Shown here piece by piece: positions 24,500-36,555 of a stretch of DNA of 64,000 nt. The notes below the pieces were generated by a model that was given only the letters and a program-made list of their open reading frames with translations, ran no database searches and was not told the origin of the DNA. The stretch's first letter is position 1. Every line of letters begins with the position of its first letter. A program made the translations under genes and the position numbers. The stretch covers positions 1 through 64,000 of the forward strand of contig JAMXBD010001254.1 of NCBI GenBank assembly GCA_024138025.1, written 5' to 3'. The stretch comes from Combretum micranthum. Taxonomy: Eukaryota > Streptophyta > Magnoliopsida > Myrtales > Combretaceae.

Positions 24500-25950
24500 C
24501 CCCCCTCCTCTTAACTTTTTTCACACAATTACTACTCACAAATTTCTCTACAAAAATTCTCTCAAATTCTCCTCTCAAAACTCTCTCCAAATATCCTCCC
24601 AAAACTCTTTCAAAATAATCCCAAAAACCAATTTCTACCTACATAAAACTCATAACTACAAAACACTCCAAAAATCTTCTTTAGGTAAACTTTTCTTATT
24701 ATTTTCTTCTCCTCATGTCATGTAACTTTACATGACTATAGTATGAGTTTCCAAAAACTAAATGTTACGGAAGCTACACTATGTTCATGTATTGTTCTTG
24801 TTCATGAAAATCCATTTATGTATATAGTTTTATTTTTGTTCATATTATTGTTACTATACCTAAGTATTATGTATCTATATATATATATATATATATATAT
24901 TCTTTAGAGCATATAAGCTCACTTGCAACTTATTTATTTTCATGCCAAGTAATTTATTTATTTTTTAATTGCAATTTATTTACTTAATGCTATTTCAAGA
25001 CTAGTCTCTAGTTTAGACTTGTCCTCATCAAATCAAAACAAATTTTTCTTTCTTTCATTTTATTTTTTTTTTGGGACTAGTCTACTTCTTAGTCCCGAGA
25101 ACCTTGAAGAAGCTAAGACTCCCAATACTTGACTTTATTTATTATTTATGTTATTTTTACTTGCTATTATTTCTCATAAATCATGTTCATTAAGATCCGT
25201 CCAAATTTTCAAGTTCTAAAAACAATTGAAAAAAAGGAGATTTTATCACTTAGGAGTAAGTTTATATGAAATATAAAATCTATGGTTTAACAAAAATAAA
25301 GTAATTCCTTTTCAAGTTATTAGAAGAACTCACTAAAATTTTAGAAGTTACTTTTGTTATGAAAAGCTTTTTAAATCATTTGTTATCCTACTTTGTTTTT
25401 CAAAAAGAAAATGATTTTTTGATACAAAAATTATTTCTATGAAAACATAACATAAGAAAGGAATGGAATTTTCAAACTAAGATCTTTTCCAAGAAATGGT
25501 CAAAGAAAAAATGTGTAGAAAATAAATAGGAAAAGTAGCACTAATAGAGAATTTAGAAAAGAAGAAAATTGCTTTTCGAAAAAGTCATCTAGGAAAAATA
25601 ACAAGAAATTCTTTAAAAATCGAAGTATTCATTTTAAAAGATTACAAAATGAATTTCTTGAAAACTATAGATTTCTAAAACACCAAATTGTCATTGTTTT
25701 ACTTAAGAAACATGGATGGACAACAAACACTTGAGCATGAATAATTTTGAGCTAATTAGTTATAAAAAGGATTTTTCAACTATATAGATAACTAAGTATT
25801 TATCAAACAAATTTTGAATGATTTAATGATTGAAACAAGATTTTTTTTTGAGTTAGAAAATTCGTGGTGAATCTGATCACCACTGTTTGGGGCCTAAATG
25901 GTTTAGTTTGATAAAAATGGTTTTTGAAATGGATAGATCTTTTTGAGTAG

Positions 25951-26022
25951 GTAGAAATCGGTATATTATATGCACGATTCCGAGTTAAAATGACCAAGTT
26001 ATGACCATTTTAAATTGGAATT
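25951..26022 (+). repeat. Conserved dyad block of the solo LTR group
   Basis: GGTAGAAATCGGTATATTA...TTCCGAGTTAAAATGACC and onward. The core is an imperfect inverted repeat, AAAATGRCC, 7 bases, GGNCATTTT. It recurs at 38749-38820 (D), 50455-50526 (E), 61209-61279 (F), 29404-29476 (B) and 32291-32359 on the minus strand (C). It is far better conserved between subfamilies than its surroundings. Confidence 0.75.
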
Positions 26023-26370
26023 CTCTTTATACGTACTTTGATGTTCTTATGACATTGTTTTGTCAAAATTCAAGAAAATCATCAAGAAATACTCATTTTG
26101 AGTATTTTCTTTGACTAGGTGATCCCAAGGAAGAATACCTATACCCCAAGGACTATTTCGATTAAGAGGATTGTGTGAGCGACTCATTCGTATAGAAGAA
26201 TAGTCGGCATGGCATCGTGAGTTTATTTCCTTAAAATGCTTTACTTGTTTGTGCTTGTAATCTAGTAATAATAATGTTACGATATCATAAATAAATGGAT
26301 TCATGCATACCATGAAGTGAGTCACATTACATTAGGTTATTATCCTTGGGTGAGAAGGATTGCAGCTTAG

Positions 26371-26510
26371 GTCGAAAGCCACACTTGGCGGAGTGACTGA
26401 AAGCGATTGCTTGGTGACATGAAGAAAATGCTTAGTGGAAGATCTGAAAGCAAGGCTCAATTCAAGTAGATTTCATATGCTTGGCGATATTGATCGAAAG
26501 CATAAATCTT
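26371..26510 (+). repeat. Short tandem array in solo LTR A
   Basis: Four to five imperfect units of about 20-50 bases built on GCTTGGCGA...CGAAAGC (for example 26388, 26410, 26431, 26479). Equivalent arrays with the same unit occur in D (about 39320-39465) and E (about 50995-51130). Other subfamilies carry different units at the same place. Confidence 0.6.
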
Positions 26511-27219
26511 TTTAACTAAAACAACTTATTTTGAGGTTACGTATCACCAAACCCCGAATGGAGGGCGTAAATCTATTCAACATATAGTTCCCGAAAAACT
26601 ATATGCCTTGTTTGCCTACATGTGTATTGCATTTCATTTGATTGCTTAAACAACTTATTTGAATCCTTGTTACAACAAGTTATTTATGGAAATAGTTCTC
26701 ACTAAGCCTATTAGCTTATACCCTTATAGATATCTTTTGTAGTTCACATATTTATAGTTGAGGCCACGTGAACCCTGCAGCCAAGTATTTCCCTTTAGTT
26801 AAGGAATTTCAAGATAAAGTTAGTGTTGGATAAGCAGTAGAAATACTCTTGTAATAGATTTGTGAATAAGAGAAATGTCCCTAAGCTTTGTAAGATCATT
26901 GTTATGAATAAATGAATGTTATGAATCTTCTTTTCTTAATATGATATTATATCTTCTTAAGCTTCATAATTCCATTTATGGTCCTAAATTTATGAGAGTA
27001 CGCCTTACACTTAATATCAAAGCTTTTAGAATGGCTAAGGTTGTCATACTTAAGCTTTAATGTTGAGTATGACAGACTGTTACGTTTAGGGTACCCCTTG
27101 GGGCGTGACAATCATGGTGAGACTTTTTGCATTTGGTTTAGAGATTTTAGAAATAAATTAGCTTAATGCAACATTAAAGTGGTTGTTAATCAAGAAGAGA
27201 TTTCGATAGACACACAAGT

Positions 27220-30200
27220 TGTAAACCCCGGTTTTTCAAGTAGCCAAGATAACCCTAGAACCGAAAACCAAAACCCTAAACCGAAATAGTTCAAGTCTAG
27301 AGTGAGAACTAGGAACCCTAACTCCGGCTTTTCCTCGGTTTTTAATTAAGAAACTTTTATAAGAAAATTAAATCTTGAATATAGTTCTTGATTATATTTC
27401 AAATCAAGAAAATATTAGATTTTAAGAAAATTTCAATTCCGGGTCATCCCGAGACCCATTATAGAAAAACGTGCCCCGGAACTAGAATTTCAAAAATTTA
27501 CTTATGAGTACTCATTTGAACCGAAATAAAATAAGGATTTTAAAAATATATTTTTCATAATTTTCCGGTTTATGAAAATATAGTTATAGCCTTTTTATTC
27601 GTATTTCCTTACTACCGGAAATCAAATTGTCTTGTCTACTATTCCTCACTATTCACAAGTACCACCTATACTGCCTATTAGCACACTCTACAATTTCAAC
27701 TCTTACCATCACTCAAATCACTCTCTTTTCTAAATACTTTTTGTCCCTTAACTTTTCATACAAATTATGACAATTACACATCAAAGTTAAATCAATCAAT
27801 TAAAGTAAAAATTTCAAACTTTTCCCTTCCTCCACAAGCATAATGGCCGGCGTGAATTGGGCCCCCCTCCATGCTCCAATTTGCAATTTTTCTTTCTCCA
27901 TTTAACCTAATCTCATTCCATATATATACTACTTTTTCTCTCTCTCTCTCTTCATTCTTTCACTTTTCAACTTTTACAAAGTGTAAAAGCTCTCAAATCC
28001 TCCCCATTTTCCCCTCTTTGGCCGTGAGTTTCAAGCCCTCCCACACACACACACAACTTTCCATTTCCTCTTTTCATCTTCTATTCACTTCAAGTAAGTA
28101 AGCTTTCACTCCTTCCACTCATAGATCTTTGTTATGGCTAAGTGATTCTTAGATATTTCCAACCAAAGGACCCCATGAGCTTTTGCTAGGGACAAGGAAA
28201 TGTCAAAACAAGAATACCAAACCATTACAAAGTAGATCTAACATTTAAAGGAGCTTTCATGCCAAAAGCTTTATGTTTATCCATCAAAAAGTATTTTAAA
28301 CAAAATATCTTTTATAAAAATATAGTTTTTATGTTTTCAAAACTCATTTAAGCATATGAAATAATAGATCTATCATTTTACTACTCATAATCATGTAGGC
28401 ATTTAAGGTTTCATTATTATTTTGTGCTTATGTGCATTAATAGTCTCTAATGCTTTTGTCTTTAGTATATAACCTTCTTAGTATATAGATCTATGGTTAG
28501 ATAAGTTAATAAAGTCAAAAAGGAAAACACTTTTCAAGAAATGAACTTGTGTAAATTCGGATGACTTTGGGAACCTAAGTTAAAAACACTTTTATCAACT
28601 TCTAAACATATCTTTTTCAAGAAAAATGAAGCCTATAGGTAATAGATAATGTTTGGTGATATATTTCATGAGTCTAAATGAGATTTTACTAAAGAAAATG
28701 TTGGAAACAAGAAATGAAATCCAATAGAAGTTTTGAGCTAAAAGTCATGTAGACAAAATTCGTAATAATGGATGTATGGTTAGAAAACACTATTTTTCCA
28801 ACTTCAAAAATGGTATTTTCTTAAATAAATGAAGTCCTTAGGATATAGGTATAATAAATACTTAAAGTTTTGAGTATAAAATATATTTTTCTCAAAGGAA
28901 TCAACTTGAAAGGGGAATTTTCTAAATTCGGATTTTTGGAAACCCCCTAGTAGAAGACCCACTTAAAAGTTTATAAATGAGGATTTTATTAAAGAAATAA
29001 AGGCCTTAGGATATAACTAATATAAGGATCAAAATTTCTTTAAATAAAGTAGAGTTTTCCTAAAGAAAATCCTTGTAATATGTAGGTGTGACCAAGTGTA
29101 GTAAACTCACTTGTTAAACAATAGCATGAAGTGGTTTTCTAAGAAAAAGTTTATTTAAATTCTTTGAATCTAAAAAGTTATAAGAACTTAGGCTCATTAG
29201 AGTTCATATCATGACATTCATGATAGGGAAAATCATTACCATTGCATTTAGTTTCATTTTGTACTTAGGAATCTCAAGTGCATTCATGAAAACCACATTT
29301 TTTGGAATCAATATACCCGCTGTACAGATCTGATCCCTCAATTTCGAGGCTTAGATATTTTCAAAACTTGATTTAAACTTCATATTTAGAAAGCTCTTCC
29401 GAAGTAGATAGAAATTGATATAAAATTTGCAAAATTCCGACTTAAAACGACCAAGTTATGGCCATTTTAAAACGGGACTTCGAAAATGACGCGATTTCGA
29501 TTTCACTAAGTTTCTTATAGTTTTAGTATCCTAAGATGGTAGAATACTTATTAGGATATTTCTTATATGAATAGGTGAACCCGTGGACGGTGACTCTTTG
29601 CTTCCGGATTATTATTACTAGAAGAAAGGCGAACCAATGACGGAGTGAGTTTTTCTTCCCGATTCATTTATTGTATGTGCTTGTAAAGTAGTGCACTAGA
29701 ATGTAGGTCAAATAAATGGAATATGAATGATGGGGATTAATGGGAAATTTATATGATTGATGATGATGTGAGAACTCCAATTAAGAATATCGAAAACGGG
29801 TGATAAACTTTGGTTGTGTAGTTAGCTATGATGGATTGTCTGAAAATTGTTTGATCGCCTAAGTAAAATGGCTTAATCAACTACTTGGACTAATGCTAAA
29901 TTGACATGTGCATATCACAAGGGGAAGGAGCATTAGCATTTGTAAGTTCGTCGTGAACCATAAACGACATCGAATAATCGTAGGTTAGTCGTGAACCATA
30001 AACGACATCGAATAATCGTAGGTTAACCGTGAACCATAAAAGGCATATTATTAGTACCGTAGTAGTCGTTAATTTGCTAACCCAGGATGAAGGGCGAAAT
30101 TCCATCCACATATGATTTCTGGTTAGTCATATGTATGTTTAACTCACGTGTTTGATGCATACACTTGCTTGATTAATAACTTGCTTGAATTGTTGTGACA

Positions 30201-30652
30201 TGAATGTTATTGTGGAAGATTATACTCACTAAGCTAGTTAGCTTACGTCCCTACAGTCCATTTCTTTTGCAGCTATCCCATTTGTGGCTTAGGAGACGTG
30301 ACCCGGCTGAACAGGTACAGAAGCTAGGAGTTTCCCTTAGAAGTTGGAATTTATGTTTTAGACTTCCATAGGAAACTTCTAAGACTTGGATGACTGTATA
30401 AGACGGTTAATTATTCTTTTGCGGGGGAATGCCCCTTAGATTATGTAATATTTATTTATGTCTCATGAATTATATCCTACTGCTAAAGCATGCCAAATTA
30501 AGCTTTTATCTCCATTTGGACTTGTACTCTATTGTGTGTAAAGGTACGCCTTACATTTTTATAAGGTTCTCGAAAGACTAAGGCGGTAATTCGGGAATCT
30601 TATATGGTATGTGGTGGACTGTTACGTTTAGGGTACCCTATGGGGCGTGACA
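27220..30652 (+). mobile_element. Solo LTR B (3,433 bp)
   Basis: Starts TGTAAACCCCGG and ends GGGGCGTGACA. Flanks are CAAGT (27215-27219) and CTAGT (30653-30657), a TSD with one mismatch. The host is again the element J 5' LTR, 104 bases after A's duplication; the uninterrupted counterpart lies at about 41553-41562. It is a different subfamily from A: the mid-region is not clearly alignable, but the dyad block (29404-29476), a GGGCGAAATTCC block (30092) and the last 60 bases are shared. A TATA-like run is at 27919-27928. A near-perfect 38-bp tandem array lies at 29951-30041. No coding region; the 76-codon frame near the TATA is low complexity. Confidence 0.82.
29951..30041 (+). repeat. 38-bp tandem array in solo LTR B
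   Basis: TCGTGAACCATAAACGACAT starts at 29951 and at 29989. The first two 38-base units differ by a single base, and a diverged third begins at 30027. It occupies the same relative place as the unrelated arrays in A and F. Confidence 0.85.
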
Positions 30653-31039
30653 CTAGTTGTTTGATGTGAATGTTTTTAAGAAGAAAATTCACTTAATGAA
30701 TTTTTGTAGGTAGTAATCATTAAAGAAACATATTTGTAAATTCATGTTAAGGAAATAAACAAATGTAATTGTGCCTTTTTTGTTTCGTCTTTGTGTGTCG
30801 TGTATTTAATATAACTTACTGTAATTTTTAGTTTTAGATTAATAAGCATTCATCCAATCAATTCCTTAATCGATATGCTAGATAATAGGAAGATTAAAGT
30901 AATATTGATGCTAGAAAATGTTTCCTATAGAGATGACCCTATACTCTAATCTATGTTACTTAAACGATATGTACACTTACCTGTTAAAACCGAGTTTAGG
31001 AGTAGAATATTAGTTTTTTAAATTTTAAGGCTTGGTAAC

Positions 31040-34000
31040 TGTCACGCCCCAAAGGGTACCCTAAACACGACAGTCCACTACACTCAATATTTAAACTTAA
31101 GTATGATAACCTTAGTCACTCCATGAGTTTGAACACCAAGTGTAAGGCTCACGTTCAATATATAGGAAACCATACTTTGAATCGAAATAGTTTAAGGAGA
31201 TATACATAGTGATAAGAATGTAAATCATAACAGTTATATCTAGATTTAATCTATTACATGATCTAAGGGGCATACCCCTGTCAAAATATTAAGAGTCCTT
31301 AAGTTCTCAAAAGTCTCTTACAATAACCATCATATATATCAATTTAGGAGATTCAACTAGAAGTTTATGCCTACATCTAGGTCCCGACTTCTTCAAAAAG
31401 CTCCTTAGAGTCTAAAAGCTGTACCTGAGGAAAGTGGCTTCTCGGAGCTAGCCATAAATACTAGTACTGCAACAAAAACTATTGGGCTATAAGCTTATGA
31501 GCTTAGTGAGTCTCACTTCCCAAAATTAAATACTTAACAACAATATATAATAGACAAGTTATTAACAATCATATGAAATGCACAAACACGTGAGCATACA
31601 ATACATAAGACCATCCGAAAATCTTATGTTGAATGGATTTATGCTCTCCATTCGGGGTTAGGTGTTTCAGGCCCATACGACAAACGATTTCAAATTTTCT
31701 CACTTTTTAATGTGGTTGATACAGGTTCCCACCCACACATAATTTCATTTCCGGCCCATACGTCAACATCCGAGTTTACAGGCCCCTCGTTGCCTAGCTA
31801 TTATGCCTTCTTCCCATAAAGGTATAATAACCTATACAATGTGACTCCATAATGGTATGCAAGTCAATTTGATTATAAGATCATGGCATAATAAATTAAC
31901 AGTTTATGGGTGATCATGGATATTGCAGACAATTCAATTCTATACTAAATCATTCAAATATTTACACAAGCTCATTTCGATATTCTTATCATCAATTCAC
32001 CTATGTAGAAATCATGTGCACGCAATCAAGTTTTATCTTGTCCTAATTCTAATGCCACTATCATTACAAGCACAAGCACAAGCACAAGTATGTAATTTAG
32101 ATATAGTGAACTCACTTTGCCATGGCGCGAAAATCCACTTAATCGTAATAGTCCTTAGGAAGGTCTAGTCCATCTCCCAAGCCTCCTAACAAAAAGAAAT
32201 AACCCTAATGAGTGTTTCTATGAAGTTTGAATGAACTTATAAATTCTATTCTAACAAGTTCGTCAAAATTCGTCTAAGAGAAAATTCCAACCTAAAATGG
32301 TCATAACTTGGTCATTTTAACTCGGAATTTCGTATATTATATACCGATTTTTACCTTTCTATAAGAGCTATCTATTTCTAGAGTTATTTCCAACAAATGA
32401 GGTCAGTTAGTCCATGAAAAGTAGGGTACATAATACTACGCTAATTTCCCATTCCACAATTCAACTTCTAATCTCAAAACAAACATCATACTAAAGCTTT
32501 GATAGATACTTAGCTATCAATATATCTAGCAAGGCTCTATTATATATACATATATAACTCAATACCATGCATGATTCATGAGTGTTGGGAATTTCTAATT
32601 TCTCATGTACTTAGATAATGTCAAATAAGAAGTATGTGACATTACTTTTCTAACTTTGTTTCTACAAGGGCATCATGTATATATGCAATGCCTACAAGCT
32701 ACTATCATGAAGGTTATGTAATGAACTATCTATATGTATATCCTTAATGATATAGTACCAAGAATTCTTTTTTGAAAACTTTTACTTTGTAAAACTTTGA
32801 AATTTACTAGACTTAAGAAAAGTAGTTTTTCTTTCTTGTAAAATCACACTTGCTTTTATCAAACTTAACTTTGATAACCTATTTAGCCATCACCTTCATT
32901 ATTTTAATAAAAACCTTCATTTTGGGATTAGAAAATAGATGTTTTAATAGGTAGCTTTCCTAATTACGAATTTTTACAAAACTTTTAAAAATGAAAACAT
33001 AGTTTAATCTATTCTTAGAAACCATTCATTGTTTTAGGGTTATACTTTGGTAAACCTCTCTTATCTTTGTCAAAATTAGGTCTTTATTACATGTATCCCC
33101 CGGAATTTCATTTTCCCATAAAAACCATCCTTTTGGCATTTGGAATTAAGTGTTTAAAATGGCCATTTTCAAATCCGAATTTTGAAAATTTCTTTTGAGT
33201 TTGTTTTCTTTGTAAATCTCATTTAATCTTTCAAAAACCATTTCCAAATCAAACTACTCCTTAAGGCTTCCATTTCCTTAATAAAAATCTTGTTTTGGAG
33301 TTGAAAAAAGGGTGTTTACATTTCAAGCTTCTTTTATTACGAATTTAGTACTTGTTTTTGAGATTGAAATATAACTTTTGTAAACTTTCCCTTGTTTTGA
33401 AAATATTCTTTAGTGGATCTAAACTTTACTCATCAAGATCACTCATTTATGATTTTTATTCCCTAAGCCCTTCATTTTTAATGTAAAATACACATTTTGA
33501 GATTGAAAAATAGGTTTTCTAAATATAGTTCCTTTTTATCCGAATTTTCAAAAGTTATTTTTGTTGAAACCAAAATAGATCTTGAGCTTTCTAATATTTT
33601 TTACTATCATCAAGCTATTACAAGTTATTTATGAACATAAAAGAAAAGTCTAATGCATTCATGAAATTAAAACAACTAGATTTATTTTACTATACTAGTC
33701 ACAAATGCATGAACACTTTGATGGTTATGTGAATATGAATAGATGATGAATATATGCAAAAATCATTAATAATAATAACATAACTTAATAATAAAGCAAG
33801 ATAATAGAAAAATAACTCAAATAACAAGATCTAAAACATTGTGATGGCAAGGATCTCATGTTCAAGTGTTTTCACATCTCTAGCTTGAAGTTCATGGGGA
33901 TTTTGTGTGGAATCACACATAAATGAACTTTCCATTGCATGTTTTAAGGTAATAAAGTATAGATCTATTACCTATTGGATGATTGGAACAAGAAACTTGA

Positions 34001-34833
34001 AGAAAAATATGTAAGTGTGTGTGTGCATGAGTGTTACAGTTTTGGCAAGGGGAAAGGAAGAGAGAAAGAAAAAATTTTGCAAGGGTTTGGTTAAGTGAAA
34101 AGTGAGAAAGTGAGAGGAAATTGGTATAAAGGGATATATATAGACTTGTGGATTAGGGTTTGTGTAATAAAAGAAAAGAAATCAAACAAATTGTGAGAGG
34201 GAAAAGGGAGCGAAGTTGCGCTGGTTCCATAGGAGAGAGAGGAGGATTTGTGTTATATAAGTTTCAACATTAATTAAGTAATTTAAGTAGTAAAAGTTAT
34301 ATTGGAAAAGTAAATTGTAAGAAAAATGATGAAATTGTAAGAATAGGATGTAAGGATGTAAGAAATAGGTTATAGGTAGTTGTACTTGTGAATAGTGTAA
34401 AAGAATTCAAAAAGTAGATTAGACATTAAAGTACCGGTAGTAATGAAAATACGATAAAAGGTTATATCTGTAACTTTTATAACCCAAAAAATTATATAAC
34501 TGATATATTTGGAAATCTCATGAAATTACGAGTCTAAGGGTATTAATATCATATATTTAATATCTCGAGTCTCGGAACACGCTTTTCAAAGTTTGTATCC
34601 GATCGGATGCGAAATAGATCGAAAATTCGATAACCTTATCTTCTTAAGCATCCTAATATTATTACAAACCAAACTGCACTCTTCACTCATTTTTCGACTC
34701 TTTGGTTTAGGAATACGGGATTGTTGAATCTAAACTACTTGGGTTTCCTGGGAATTTGTTGACTTAGGTTTTCCAGTTGACTTTTCGGTTAAGGGTTTGA
34801 ACTTGATATTACCCTAAAAATTTGGGGCTTATA
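31040..34833 (-). mobile_element. Solo LTR C (3,794 bp, minus strand)
   Basis: The plus strand reads TGTCACGCCCC at 31040 and ends GGGGCTTATA at 34833, so the minus-strand element starts TATAAGCCCC and ends GGGGCGTGACA. TSD GTAAC is perfect (31035-31039, 34834-34838). It sits 24 bases from the end of the element J 5' LTR. On the minus strand it has a TATA-like run at 34142-34132, the dyad block at 32359-32291, and GGCCCATACG repeats around 31671-31790. With B it seems closer in the promoter area than to A. It is the only one of the four insertions in J lying in reverse orientation. Confidence 0.85.
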
Positions 34834-34863
34834 GTAACTCTAATCATAGGCTCATCAAGTTTT

Positions 34864-34881
34864 TGGCGCTATTGTCGAGAA
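34864..34881 (+). other. Element J primer-binding site (tRNA-Asp type)
   Basis: TGGCGCTATTGTCGAGAA, 6 bases after the LTR end. The Athila/Tat consensus that pairs with the tRNA-Asp 3' end is TGGCGCCGTTGCCGGGGA. This copy matches at 13 of 18 positions, mostly with C-to-T and G-to-A changes expected from decay of methylated DNA. Confidence 0.75.
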
Positions 34882-36009
34882 ATGACATCATCATTAGGAA
34901 ATCTAAGATTCTTGTGCATCTAGCTATTTTTGTTGTTGTTCCATTGTTATCACTGTGTTATTCCATTCCATGTTGTATGTTAATGTTCTGTATGTTTGTG
35001 AAGTAACCTGTTCTTATGTGTGATTTGTAGGTCTTTATGTGTGTTTGTTTGTGTAGTTTGGTATGAGTTGTTGTATTCTTTGCTATGAATTGATCTATCT
35101 TGTTGAGTTGTGGTGATTATAGGTACACTAATAAAGGGAAATAAGTGACTATATCATGAATTACATCAATGAAGTGAGCATTCAAGGACTTCAAGTTTAG
35201 GGAAAACTAATTAGGCATAAAATTTTAGAAGTCACGGGCATGACATGTGAAGAATAGCGAGTCATGCTGATCTTCATGCCCATGATAAAGGAGGAAGGGA
35301 GATATCAAGAATGATCAATAGCTACCAAGGGCAACGTCATGCCCATGAGGCTTATTTCATATGAATGCTTCTTCCACCTTTTGCATTCCACAAGTGATGA
35401 TTCCGATGATCAGTTCTACTTGTGATCACTCCTACAAGCTGCTTTTGTGGTTATGATCAAACATAACTACGAATATCTCAAGGGAGTTCTTCTATTCTCA
35501 ATTGCTTTAATTTCTTTATTTATCATGTTTTCCTTTGTTTTATGATTTGTTGAGACCTTGGGAACAATGTCTCCAATAACTGTAAGGAAGGGAGCATGGT
35601 CACATACATGATGAAGTCTATTGACTGAGTACGTAGATATGATTAAGATTATCAAATGGTCCTTGAATTAAGTTGCTAATTGAGAATTTGGTGCTAATAG
35701 ATGATTTTAATGAGTTTTATCGATGTTGAAAGTAGTGACTTGCATGTTTTTCATGAGTGTTCTTTAATGATAAAGTTAAGATTATATGGTGATATCTTAG
35801 TAGAGAAGTCTTACTTGCTAATTAAGCTAGGAATCTAAGTTTATAGTGGCATATGATTATGAGTAGGGAGTTTAGTTGCTTTTGTATTTACTAAAAGAGA
35901 AAAGCAATTGACATGAAAATTAAAGTAAAATAGGAGACTCCTTGGTATTAAAGTTGAAATAAAATTAGTCACTTGAAGCTCTCTTCTTTGTTGGTTTATT
36001 TTCTCATAC

Positions 36010-36040
<31 letters not shown>

Positions 36041-36555
36041 AAGCAGATATTGAAAAGTAGCTAAGGTTTGGTCCTTCAAAACCTGGTCACCTAAGGTTGT
36101 TCAGCCTGGTATCAATCAACTTAAGATGCCACTTATCAATCAAAGTGCTCAAAAAGAAAGATAAGTGCTTAGCAAGCCTTATAACTCAAATAAGTAAATC
36201 TGTGGGATGCCTTTTTTAAGGGAATAGCGTCTGTTAACTTGAGTGATGAGATTAGAATTATTAGTTAAAAGTTCATTACATGGGTTGTGAGATTCTTAAA
36301 ATGTTGCACTTCAAGCAAAAAGAAAAGAAAGAATAGAGAAGAAGTAAACTTTAAATGAGAGAAATTCAGGAGATAGATGGATGTGCATGCTTTCATTAAG
36401 CAAAAATCTAATGTCCATAATACTTTTTTGCATAATCATAATAAGCAACTAAGTTTCGCTTGTTATTGTGATCATGTGTTCACTTTTCCTTGGAAGCTTA
36501 CTTAATTAGTAAAGGTAAAGGTTGATCTACTAGGATTAGCCTTGGCATCTTAACT

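Larger units (their letters stand above)
23789..27110 (+). mobile_element. Solo LTR A (3,322 bp)
   Basis: Starts TGTAAACCCCC, ends GGGGCGTGACA, and is flanked by the perfect 5-bp duplication ATCAT (23784-23788, 27111-27115). It lies in the element J 5' LTR; the unfilled site can be read in the 3' LTR at about 41445. Internal landmarks are TATAAATA at 24492-24499, a splice-donor-like TTAGGTAAAC at 24681, a conserved dyad block at about 25951-26022, a short tandem array at 26371-26510, a GGAGGGCGTAAATC block near 26560, a CTCACTAAGCC block near 26698, and AATAAA at 26907-26912. There is no PBS, PPT or coding region, hence 'solo LTR'. Compared with D and E it lacks about 150 bases after 26263. 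Confidence 0.88.
22597..34857 (+). repeat. Element J 5' LTR (interrupted by solo LTRs A, B, C)
   Basis: LTR pieces are 22597-23788, 27111-27219, 30653-31039 and 34834-34857. They align in order with the uninterrupted 3' LTR at 40200-41961. The TATA box is at 23227-23234 and an AATAAA at 23475-23480. It ends CTCATCA just before the PBS. The start is 4 bases shorter than in the 3' LTR. Confidence 0.8.
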
